Source of the DNA: JACKIC01 sp964392305
Lineage (GTDB): Bacteria > Planctomycetota > UBA1135 > UBA2386
Direction of reading: 5' to 3'
DNA length: 64,000 bases
Assembly: GCA_964392305.1 (NCBI GenBank)
Contig: CAYMPV010000012.1
Coordinates: 62,001-126,000 of the forward strand
Part shown: one piece after another, positions 43,722 to 51,717 of the stretch
Layout of the letters: the number at the start of each line of letters is the position of its first letter
Position numbering within the stretch: the stretch's first letter is position 1
Notes under the pieces: generated by a model
Seen by the model: only the letters and a program-made list of their open reading frames with translations
The model's database searches: none
Told to the model about the DNA's origin: nothing
Translations under genes and position numbers: made by a program

Positions 43722-44834
43722 ATGGAAGATCGTCCCCTTGCCCCATCCCTGCTCGTGACCACCCTGGCCGCGATCGCCGTGCATCTGCCATCGACGACCA
43801 ACGCGCAACAGCCGGCCGGCCTGCTGATCGGCATGCCCCCACCGCAGGTGGTGTCCTCGACGCTGTTCTCGGGCCTGCACAGCGAGTTGCTGTTTCGCGT
43901 CCCGGGCGAGGCATACCGCGGCATCGGCGAGTACGTCGCGCCCGGCCGGCACCGCATCCGCGGCGCCCTGCTCCGCCTGGTCGACTCCTCGGTCGCCGAC
44001 GGCGAGACCTTCGACGTTCACACCTACCTCGAACTCGGAGCCAGCAACCGGCCGACGATCCTGGGCCCCGACGCGCCGGGTACGACCTCGGTCAGCAGCG
44101 TTCTGGGAGTGACCACCCCGCAGGGGATCGTCGAGCACGAGATCACCGTGCTGTTCGACCCGCCCGTCGATGTGCCGGTCGGCTCGGACCTGTTCGTCTC
44201 GCTCGTGTTCCAGACCCCCGGCCTGCGCATGCGCACGATCACCGGCAGCAGCACCCCGGGTCTGTCGACGACGTCGCTCGACGCCTGCGGCGCCGGGCTC
44301 GACCCGAACGACGCCTTCGCCTACCTGCACGACGTCGGCGCGATCACGCCGCTCGGCAGCGGCCTGGTCGGCTGGCAGCCGCTGATCGAACTGCTCGTCG
44401 ACGGCAGCAGCGGGGTGGCCGTGTCGCGACGCAACAGCACACTGGGACCGACGGCGTCCATGTACTCGGGGCTGCACCCGGACAGCGCCGCACCGTCCAA
44501 CCAACCCGGCCGCGCCGATCAGCCCGGCTACGTGTTCTTGGCCAACGGCACGATCGCGATGGGTTCCCCCGTGTTCCTGCTCGGCTCGGTGATGCCGTTC
44601 GCAGGCCCGCCGTGGATCGTGCTGTCACCGGGCGACGCGGTGCTGCACCTGTCGCCGGTCGGTCTCGTCGGCCTGGGCTTTGGCGTCGTCGACGGCAGCG
44701 ATCGCGCGACGATCTACTGGTCGATCCCGCACAGCAGTGCGATCCGTGGTCTCGACGTGCGTAGCCAGGCGTTCGGCTTCGACCTGGCGACGGGCATCGC
44801 CGCGGCGGGGGCGGCGACGCGGCAGCGTTTCTGA
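43722..44834 (+). CDS. secreted protein with lineage C-terminal domain
   Basis: 370 residues with a signal peptide (about 1-29, ending T-N-A-Q-Q). The bulk is beta-rich with no recognised family; a segment near 45-200 looks like a jelly-roll with F-D-V-H-T-Y-L-E and D-P-P-V-D-V-P-V-G-S-D-L-F-V-S-L motifs often found in domains that store description-like beta sheets. The C-terminal ~100 residues (about 44530-44831) show the I-P, Gln-Ala-Phe and final Ala-x-x-Gly-like pattern shared with other secreted proteins here. Extracytoplasmic. Function unknown. Confidence 0.7.
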   Translation: MEDRPLAPSLLVTTLAAIAVHLPSTTNAQQPAGLLIGMPPPQVVSSTLFSGLHSELLFRVPGEAYRGIGEYVAPGRHRIRGALLRLVDSSVADGETFDVHTYLELGASNRPTILGPDAPGTTSVSSVLGVTTPQGIVEHEITVLFDPPVDVPVGSDLFVSLVFQTPGLRMRTITGSSTPGLSTTSLDACGAGLDPNDAFAYLHDVGAITPLGSGLVGWQPLIELLVDGSSGVAVSRRNSTLGPTASMYSGLHPDSAAPSNQPGRADQPGYVFLANGTIAMGSPVFLLGSVMPFAGPPWIVLSPGDAVLHLSPVGLVGLGFGVVDGSDRATIYWSIPHSSAIRGLDVRSQAFGFDLATGIAAAGAATRQRF

Positions 44835-44876
44835 GGTGCGGCGCCGCTCTCGAGGTGCGCCGGCGGGAGAGAAGAA

Positions 44877-44975
44877 TGGCGGGAGTGCATGGGAATCGAA
44901 CCCACCGGGAGCCGCTCTAGGCGACCCCCCACAGGTTTTGAAGACCAGGCCGAACACCAGCTCGAATGCACTCCC
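44877..44975 (-). tRNA. selC: tRNA-Sec (anticodon TCA)
   Basis: Minus-strand 99-base gene. The acceptor stem has 8 pairs (GGGAGTGC / GCACTCCC), as in tRNA-Sec and not in ordinary tRNAs. The anticodon loop is CTTCAAA, giving UCA, on a stem with one U-U mismatch. A long variable arm follows (GGGGTCGCC...GGCTCCC region), then a T-arm with GGTTCGATTCC. The discriminator G and CCA are encoded (44880-44877). It reads UGA as selenocysteine together with SelB. No selenoprotein gene was recognised in the window. Confidence 0.92.
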
Positions 44976-45017
44976 GCAGGTGTTGGGCCGAGGACTCTAC
45001 GAGCTGGGCGAAGCAGG

Positions 45018-48000
45018 TCAACTTCTCACATCGTCGCGGCGCGCATCCTGCTGCGGCACCCGCGCATCGCCGCTCGCGCGCCCATCGACCCTGGGAATGT
45101 CCACCAGCGGCTCGACCACCGGCAAGACCAGCACGAACGTGGTACCCGCGCCGAGCGCCGACTCGATGTGGACGCGCCCGCCGAGTTGCTTGGTGATGCC
45201 GTAGACCGTCGCCAGTCCGAGCCCGGTGCCGCGGCCGGTGCGTTTGGTGCTGAAGAACGGCTCGAACGCGCGCTGCAGCACCTCCTCACTCATGCCCACC
45301 CCGGTGTCGGCGACGCGCATCTCGACGCCGGCGGCGACGCGGCGCACGCTGATGCGCAGCAGACCGCCGTCGGGCATCGCGTCGCGAGCGTTGATGCACA
45401 GGTTCGACAACACCTGCTCGAGCTGGGTCGGAGCCGCGCGCACGGTGCACGCTGCCGCCGGCAACTCGAGCTCCAGACGCACGCCGGAGCCGACCAGCTG
45501 CGTCAGCAGGGGCAACTGCCCACGCACCTGTTCGACCAGATCGACGACCTCCGTCTGCACGGTCTGCCGGCTCGCCACCGTCAGCAGGTGCCGCGTCATG
45601 CGGCGCCCCTGTTCGGCCGCCTCACGCATGCGTGCCGCAAGTTCGATCTGCGGGCCGCCGGGAGGCAGCTCCGCCTCGAGCAACGAAGCGTTGCCGAGCA
45701 CCACGGTCAGCAGGTTGTTGAAGTCGTGCGCGACGCCGCCGGCCAGCGCGCCCAGGCTCTCCATGCGCTGGAACTGCTGCAGCTCATGCTGCAGCTGCAG
45801 ACGCTGCTGGTGTTCGAGCTGCGACTGTTCGAGGGCCGCGCGCAACTCGGCGGTGCGGTCGGCGACGCGCTGCTCGAGCACCTTGTGCAGTTCACGCAGT
45901 TCGAGGGTGCGTTCGTCGACGAGTCGGCGCAGCAGTCTGGCGCGACGCGCCGCGCGGCGCCCGCCGAAGCGGATCGCGAGGCCACCGAGCAGCAACACCA
46001 GCACCACGAACCCGATGCGCGTCGAGGTGCGCTCGAGCAGGCGCGGCTGCACCTGCAACGACAACGACGTGACCGGACCGCCGCGACCGTCGACCGACCA
46101 CGCCTGCACCTCGAAGCGGTGCAGACCCGGTGTCGTGACCCCGAACGAGATCTGCCGCTCGGCAGTCGGTTCGGTCCACTCCGGCTGTTCGGGCAACAAC
46201 CGCCAGCGATGACGCTGCAGCTCGGGCGCGTCGAAGCATGGCGCGGCGACCTCGACCGTGATCACGCGTTCGACCGCGGTGCCGAGCACGACGTTCTGCT
46301 GATCCTGCAACGACAGGCGCCGGCCGCCGGCCGCGACGCCGTCGATCGTGCACGACCCGGGCGGCGGCCAGCGATGCAGACGCTGCAGATCGACGGTGAG
46401 CAAGCCGCGAACGCCGCACAGCAGCACCTGGTCGCCGGCGCGCGCGATGCTCGGGAACACACCGCCACTGGCTTCGGCCGCGGCGCCGCGCGGCCCGAAC
46501 AGCGGCCGGCACACCACGCGCGGGTGTTTGCCGTCGACGACGCGATCGAGCGCCTCGGGTTCGATCAGGAACGTGCCGCGATTGCTGCCGACGACCCAGC
46601 GGTCGTCGACCGGCAGCACCGAGCAGACGAACGGATCGAACAGACCTTCGGGTGCACCGACGCTGCGCAGCTGGTCGCCGTCGACGGCGACGAAGCCGCC
46701 GCCATAGCAGCCGAGCCAGACACGATCCGACGCGGTCGGCAACACCGCGCGAACCTCGCCATGCGGCAACTCGACACCGTTCTGCAGCCGCAGCGTGACG
46801 CGAAGGTCCGGCGCCAGCCGCAACAACGATCGGTTGCTGGCGATCCACAGGTCCCCGCCGGGCAGTGCGACGATCAACTTGACCGTTTCGCCGCGCATCA
46901 CCAACTCGGCGGGCGGCTCGGCCCAACGACCGCCCTGCAGCCAGCGCACACCGTCTTCGGTGCCGCTCCACAGGCGCCCGCTGGCATCGAGGTGGATCGC
47001 GCGCACGCGACCGGGCGGCTGCTGACCGAAGTGCTCGAGCTGGTCACCGCGCAGCCGGCTGACACCCCCTTCGACGCCGACCCACAGTTCGCCCCTGCTG
47101 CTCAGCACCAGGCCGCCGATGGCCGTTCGCTGCAGACCGTGGACCGCCTCGAACTGCCGGCCATCCGACCGGAACAGGCCACGTTCGGTACCGACCCACC
47201 AGGTCCCTTCGCCGGCCGCCAGCACCGAATGCGGCTCCCTCAGCTCTTCGTCGGCCAACTGCAGCGGCAGCAGTTCCACCTCGCTGTCGACGAGACGCAC
47301 GAGCCCACCGCCCTCGAACCCGACCCAGACGGCGCGATCCCCCTCGACCAGCAAGCTGCGCACCCGGTGCCCGATGCGCAGCACCAGCGGAGGTGCGCCA
47401 CCAAGGGGATCGATGCGGCACAACATCCCAGCGCACCCGACCCAGAGCAGCCCGTTGGCGGTCGCGGCCAACGCCGTGACCGTTCCCATCTCGGGCACAT
47501 CGGGGGTGGCCAGCACCCGGTACTCGCGGCCGTCGTAGGCGAGCAGCCCACTGTCCATGCCGACGAACGCCCGGCCGTCCACCATCACCGCCGACGTGCA
47601 CGCCTCGGCGATCACGGGCGCGGCGCCGAGCGCATCGATCCGGAACACACCGAGCCGGGTGACCAGTTGCGGCCCGTCGTCGAAGGGCAACAACGCGCGC
47701 GCGTCGCGGCGCTCGCGATCGGCGAGTTCGACCACGCTGCCATCCTCGCGCACGGCGAACAACCCCTCCGAGGTTCCGCACCACACCTGACCCGGTGCGC
47801 CCGCGCCGGCGTAGCGCATGTTGTTCCCAGGAACCTGCGCGAGCCGATGGAAACGGCCGTTGCGACGCGAGAACAGGGTGCCCTGCTCGGTCCCGACCAG
47901 CAGTTCCCCAGCGGCATCCTGGCTGATCACCGTGATGCGCTGATCCTGCAGGCCGCCGCCACTGGCATTCTCGGCCCGCCACGCGACGCCGTCGAACCGA

Positions 48001-48218
48001 CACAGACCACCGAAGGTCGCGACCCACAGCATGCCGTCGCGATCGAACTGCAGACCGCTGACCGTGTTCTGCGGCAGACCCGAAGTCGCGTCCCACGCCT
48101 GCACCTGCAGATGGGAGTGCGCCGGCACGTCGATCACCGGCTGCTGCGCGCCGCCGAACGCCACCAGGCAGGCCGACGCCGCGGCCCGACCCAGGGTGCT
48201 CAGTGGCGGCAGGCGCAT
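45018..48218 (-). CDS. two-component propeller sensor histidine kinase
   Basis: 1066 residues. Signal peptide (about 1-25), then ~650 residues of two-component-regulator propeller repeats (recurrent G-x-L-W-V-G-T-x-x-G-L-x-R, e.g. G-M-L-W-V-A-T-F-G-G-L-C-R-F), a Y_Y_Y-type beta domain, one membrane helix (about 790-812) and a coiled coil. The kinase part has the H-box G-G-V-A-H-D-F-N-N-L-L, N-box N-L-C-I-N-A-R-D-A-M, D-T-G-V-G-M and G-T-G-L-G-L-A-T-V. No receiver domain and no adjacent response regulator. Senses an extracytoplasmic cue; ligand unknown. Confidence 0.93.
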   Translation of the reverse strand: MRLPPLSTLGRAAASACLVAFGGAQQPVIDVPAHSHLQVQAWDATSGLPQNTVSGLQFDRDGMLWVATFGGLCRFDGVAWRAENASGGGLQDQRITVISQDAAGELLVGTEQGTLFSRRNGRFHRLAQVPGNNMRYAGAGAPGQVWCGTSEGLFAVREDGSVVELADRERRDARALLPFDDGPQLVTRLGVFRIDALGAAPVIAEACTSAVMVDGRAFVGMDSGLLAYDGREYRVLATPDVPEMGTVTALAATANGLLWVGCAGMLCRIDPLGGAPPLVLRIGHRVRSLLVEGDRAVWVGFEGGGLVRLVDSEVELLPLQLADEELREPHSVLAAGEGTWWVGTERGLFRSDGRQFEAVHGLQRTAIGGLVLSSRGELWVGVEGGVSRLRGDQLEHFGQQPPGRVRAIHLDASGRLWSGTEDGVRWLQGGRWAEPPAELVMRGETVKLIVALPGGDLWIASNRSLLRLAPDLRVTLRLQNGVELPHGEVRAVLPTASDRVWLGCYGGGFVAVDGDQLRSVGAPEGLFDPFVCSVLPVDDRWVVGSNRGTFLIEPEALDRVVDGKHPRVVCRPLFGPRGAAAEASGGVFPSIARAGDQVLLCGVRGLLTVDLQRLHRWPPPGSCTIDGVAAGGRRLSLQDQQNVVLGTAVERVITVEVAAPCFDAPELQRHRWRLLPEQPEWTEPTAERQISFGVTTPGLHRFEVQAWSVDGRGGPVTSLSLQVQPRLLERTSTRIGFVVLVLLLGGLAIRFGGRRAARRARLLRRLVDERTLELRELHKVLEQRVADRTAELRAALEQSQLEHQQRLQLQHELQQFQRMESLGALAGGVAHDFNNLLTVVLGNASLLEAELPPGGPQIELAARMREAAEQGRRMTRHLLTVASRQTVQTEVVDLVEQVRGQLPLLTQLVGSGVRLELELPAAACTVRAAPTQLEQVLSNLCINARDAMPDGGLLRISVRRVAAGVEMRVADTGVGMSEEVLQRAFEPFFSTKRTGRGTGLGLATVYGITKQLGGRVHIESALGAGTTFVLVLPVVEPLVDIPRVDGRASGDARVPQQDARRDDVRS

Positions 48219-48341
48219 GGCGCGGCACCATACCTTCGATCCGGTTCGACTGGCGATCACACGGCCCGTCTCATCGGTGTTTCGGCCCTGGCGACGAAAG
48301 CCGGGTTGCTCAACCGCGCCCCCTCGCTAACCTGTTTGCCC

Positions 48342-48890
48342 ATGCAAGTCGCCGCACTCGAACTCCGCCCCGGTGTCCTGGTCTCCTACGAAGGCCGCAT
48401 GTGCACGGTCGTCTGGTGGAACATGCTCCGCAACGACCGCCGCGCGTTCGTGCAGATGCGCATCAAGGACCTGATGACGGGCCGCGTCACCGAGCTCAAG
48501 GAACAGACCGACAGCCGCTGGGAAGTGCTCGACAAGGAGGAGAACGACCTGAGCTACTCCTACCGCGACGGCATCGACGAGGTTTTCTTCTCCGAGGCCG
48601 GCGAGGAAGTGCGCTGCCCGGTGGCCGCCGCCGAAGACGCGTTGAAGTGGCCGTCCGACGTCTACAAGGGCTTCTTCGTCAACGGCGCGCTGGTGGCCGT
48701 GTTCCCGCCCAAGCACTCGGTGCTGACGATCACCGAGACCGCGCCGCCGATGCGCAACGCGGGTTCGGGCAGCAAGGAGGCCGTGCTCGAGAACGGCATG
48801 AAGGTCAAGGTCAACCTGCTGTGCGACATCGGCGAGAAGGTGCGCATCGACACCGAGACGCTCGAGTTCAAGGAACGCATCGCCAAGTGA
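48342..48890 (+). CDS. EF-P-like translation factor, non-canonical tip
   Basis: 182 residues, EF-P fold throughout: L-E-L-R-P-G-V (6-12), a first-domain K-D-L-M-T-G-R-V-T block, the middle OB domain with D-K-E-E-N-D-L-S-Y-S-Y-R-D-G, and the last with V-N-L-L-C-D-I-G-E-K-V-R-I-D-T. The loop that in EF-P carries Lys34 (P-G-K-G) reads R-N-D-R-R-A-F (30-36) here: an ungapped alignment puts Asp32 at the modified position, with Arg33/34 beside it. Probably a paralogue that helps ribosomes past polyproline or other stalls in an unmodified way. Could be the only EF-P; not decidable from this window. Confidence 0.85.
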   Translation: MQVAALELRPGVLVSYEGRMCTVVWWNMLRNDRRAFVQMRIKDLMTGRVTELKEQTDSRWEVLDKEENDLSYSYRDGIDEVFFSEAGEEVRCPVAAAEDALKWPSDVYKGFFVNGALVAVFPPKHSVLTITETAPPMRNAGSGSKEAVLENGMKVKVNLLCDIGEKVRIDTETLEFKERIAK

Positions 48891-49003
48891 TGGCGTCGGG
48901 AGACCCTTCGCCCGAGGCTGAGAGGCAGGCGGGCTCCGGGTCGACCACGGCAAGGTCTGTTGCCCCATGAGGGATCGGCGTCCCTGGCGCCGGGATCGCC
49001 CCC

Positions 49004-49924
49004 TCAGAACGCGAAGATGTGGAACGCGTCCGAGACGCGCACGGCCGGCACGAAGTCGACGAGCTGCGCGTGCAGGGTGATCGGCCGGAACGCCTGGGGA
49101 ATCTGCAGACTCCAACGATCGGTGTAGTGGAGCGCATCGGGAGCCGGCACCAGGAAGCACGGCAGCGGCGCGAGCGTCAGCGACGGCGGCAGCAGCTGCA
49201 TCGGCGCGCTGAGCCCCAGGACCTGCAGCGCGGGTTGGCCGGCGCGCAATTGGACATCACCCGTCGTGCGATCCCACGGCGTGGCGACCGCCAGCGTGTT
49301 GAACGTGCCGCAGTTGGCGGCGACTGGCAGCGTGTGGATGCCGTAGTCCGGACGCAGCCGCAACTCGAATTCGACTTCGAAGGTGCCCTGCAGGTGCGAA
49401 CTGGCGTCGAGCAGCACGCGCATCTGCAGCGGCTGCGCGACGAGGTCCGCGGCGGCGCCGCTCAGCGGCGCGAACCCGGGAAACCAGTCGAACGTGCCGT
49501 CGTTGCCGACGTCGACGGCGACGGACGTCGACAGGCCGTTGCCGGTGACGCGCACATCGCCCGTGTAGCGCACGGGGATCGCCGCGGGCCCCGCGCCGGC
49601 GAACGAGACCACGAACTCCCCCGTGCCGACGTGCGCGAACGTGCCGCTGCCGAGGATCGTGGTCAGGCTCACGCGAAACGTCGCGTCCGCCGACGTGACC
49701 GAGGCATCCCAGTCGACCGCCGCGGCGTTGTAGCCCGGCCCGCCGCCGACCACCGAGAAGACACCCTGGTTGCCCACGGGACCAGCTTGCAGGGTCTGCG
49801 TCGCCACCTGCGTGCCGACGGTGACCGCACACGCCACGGGCGCGGCGACCAGCACGGTCGGGACGACCGTCTGGGCGGTGAGCAGACTCCCCAGGGAAAC
49901 GACACACGCGAGGTGGAGCACCAT
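49004..49924 (-). CDS. secreted beta-rich protein, possible C-terminal domain
   Basis: 306 residues from ATG 49924 with a signal peptide (about 1-21, S-L-G-S-L-L-T-A-Q). Mature protein is beta-rich with many V/T/A strands and no recognised catalytic motif; it includes G-N-D-G-T-F-D-W-F-P-G (about 143-153). The C-terminal ~75 residues show S-L-Q-I-P, then a Leu strand, A-Q-L-V-D-F, and S-D-A-F-x-I, like the shared C-terminal pattern. Divergent from the CstA-like gene (83 bases between starts), convergent with the EF-P-like gene. Function unknown. Confidence 0.65.
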   Translation of the reverse strand: MVLHLACVVSLGSLLTAQTVVPTVLVAAPVACAVTVGTQVATQTLQAGPVGNQGVFSVVGGGPGYNAAAVDWDASVTSADATFRVSLTTILGSGTFAHVGTGEFVVSFAGAGPAAIPVRYTGDVRVTGNGLSTSVAVDVGNDGTFDWFPGFAPLSGAAADLVAQPLQMRVLLDASSHLQGTFEVEFELRLRPDYGIHTLPVAANCGTFNTLAVATPWDRTTGDVQLRAGQPALQVLGLSAPMQLLPPSLTLAPLPCFLVPAPDALHYTDRWSLQIPQAFRPITLHAQLVDFVPAVRVSDAFHIFAF

Positions 49925-50007
49925 GGCGGGGCCAATTAGGAACGCAGAATGCACCGGTAACGCCGCACACTGGCACCCCACCGGGCGCCCCGGCAGCATG
50001 CGCACCC

Positions 50008-51711
50008 ATGCCGTCGCTCGCCCTGCTGCTCGGTCTGTGCCTCGTCGCGTTCTGGCTGGCGCACCGCTTCTACGGCCGGCTGCTCGCGCGCCTGTTCGGG
50101 CTCGACGCCCAAAGGCGAACGCCCGCGCACGAGCACGAGGACGGCGAGGACTTCGTGCCGACGCCGCGCTTCTACCTGCTCTCGCAGCACTTCTCGGCGA
50201 TCAGCGCCGCCGGGCCGATCGCCGGGCCGATCCTGGCCGCGCTGTGGTTCGGCTGGGGCCCCGCGTTCTGGTGGATCGTGCTCGGCTGCATCTTCATCGG
50301 CGCGATGCACGACTTCGCGGCGCTGGTCGGCTCGGTGCGCCACGGCGCGTGCTCGGTGGCGCAGCTGCTGCGCGAGAACCTCAACCCGCGCAGCTATTCG
50401 GTGTTCACGGTCTACATCTGGCTGGCCCTGATCTACGTGATCATCGCCTTCACCGACGTCACCGCGCGCGCCTTCGTCGAAGCGCTCGACGTCGTCGTGC
50501 CCGGCAGCGACGGCGGCCAGGTGCAGGTCGCGGGCGCCGGCGTCGCCAGCAGTTCGATGCTGTATCTGGCGCTGTCGCTGCTGATGGGCGTGGTGGTGAA
50601 GTACCTGCGCCCGCCGCTGTGGCTGACGACGCCGGTGTTCGTGCCCGCCGTCGGCGCCGCGATCTGGATCGGCCCGTCGATCCCACTCGATCTGTCGGCG
50701 GCCGGCGACATCCCGTCGCTGCACTGGGCCTGGCTGATCCTCGCCTACTGCGGCATCGCCTCGGTGCTGCCGATGTGGCTGTTGCTGCAGCCGCGCGGCT
50801 ACCTGGGCGGGTTCTTCCTCTACATCACGCTCGGCGGCGGACTGCTGGGATTGTTGTGGTCGAACCCACAGATCACGTGGCCGACGTTCACGGGTTTCAC
50901 CGGCACCAACAACGCGCCGCTCGTGCCGTTCCTGTTCATCACCATCGCCTGCGGCGCGTGCAGCGGCTTCCACGGTCTGGTGTGTTCGGGAACGACCAGC
51001 AAGCAGATCGACCGCGAACCCGACGCGCACCTCGTCGGCTACGGCGGCATGCTGCTCGAAGGCGTCGTCGCGCTGCTGGCGCTCGCGTGCGTGATGACGA
51101 TCGCGCCCGGCAGCGAGCTCGCCGGCAAGGGCCCCGACAAGATCTTCGGCGTCGGCGTCGGCTCGTTCCTGCACCAGCTCGGCGTGCCGCTGACGTTCGC
51201 GGTGACCTTCGGCATGCTCGCGTTCGCGACGTTCGTCTACGACACCCTCGACGTCTGCACGCGCCTCGCGCGTTACCTGTTCACCGAGTTCACGGGCTGG
51301 AAGACGCGCACCGCCGGCGTCGTCGGCACCGTGATCTCCCTGCTGCTGCCCGCGTGGTTCGTGGCGCAGACCGTGATCGGCCCCAGCGGCAAGATCGTGC
51401 CCGCCTACATGGTCATCTGGCCGTTGTTCGGCTCGACCAACCAGCTGCTCGCCGGGCTCACGCTCGTCGGCCTGTCGCTGTGGCTCGCCAACACCGGCAA
51501 ACCCGTGCTGCTGCGCTGGCTGGTCGGCGTGCCGATGGTGTTCATGATGGGCATGACGATCAGCGCGCTCGTGCTGCAGATCGCCGCGGCGACGGACAGG
51601 ATGCTGATCGTGGTCGCCGTGGTGTTGCTGGGGCTGGCGCTTTGGATCACGATCGAGGCTGTGATCGCGCTGCTGCGGCGCACGCCGGCACGGCCTGCTG
51701 CAGCGCCGTGA
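50008..51711 (+). CDS. CstA-type carbon-starvation/peptide transporter
   Basis: 567 residues with ~15 helices; shorter than E. coli CstA (701) but matching the shorter family members. Signature blocks: H-F-Y/R-F-Y-G near the N-terminus, H-F-S-A-I-S-A-A-G-P-I-A-G-P-I (about 71-85), G-A-M-H-D-F-A-A-L (about 98-106), C-S-G-F-H-G-L-V-C-S-G-T-T-S-K-Q-I-D (about 321-338) and L-F-G-S-T-N-Q-L-L-A-G. CstA proteins import pyruvate or peptides, typically under carbon limitation. No BtsS-like sensor adjacent. Confidence 0.92.
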   Translation: MPSLALLLGLCLVAFWLAHRFYGRLLARLFGLDAQRRTPAHEHEDGEDFVPTPRFYLLSQHFSAISAAGPIAGPILAALWFGWGPAFWWIVLGCIFIGAMHDFAALVGSVRHGACSVAQLLRENLNPRSYSVFTVYIWLALIYVIIAFTDVTARAFVEALDVVVPGSDGGQVQVAGAGVASSSMLYLALSLLMGVVVKYLRPPLWLTTPVFVPAVGAAIWIGPSIPLDLSAAGDIPSLHWAWLILAYCGIASVLPMWLLLQPRGYLGGFFLYITLGGGLLGLLWSNPQITWPTFTGFTGTNNAPLVPFLFITIACGACSGFHGLVCSGTTSKQIDREPDAHLVGYGGMLLEGVVALLALACVMTIAPGSELAGKGPDKIFGVGVGSFLHQLGVPLTFAVTFGMLAFATFVYDTLDVCTRLARYLFTEFTGWKTRTAGVVGTVISLLLPAWFVAQTVIGPSGKIVPAYMVIWPLFGSTNQLLAGLTLVGLSLWLANTGKPVLLRWLVGVPMVFMMGMTISALVLQIAAATDRMLIVVAVVLLGLALWITIEAVIALLRRTPARPAAAP

Positions 51712-51717
51712 CTGCAG

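Noticed and set aside
44877..44975. Alternative reading as tRNA-Ser, tRNA-Leu or a UGA-reading tRNA-Trp
   Set aside because: The anticodon is UCA with a long variable arm and 8-pair acceptor stem, a combination specific to tRNA-Sec.
44889..48341. Very long plus-strand frame leading into the EF-P-like gene
   Set aside because: Everything before ATG 48342 is antisense to the propeller histidine kinase and starts inside the tRNA-Sec gene; only the last 182 codons are real.
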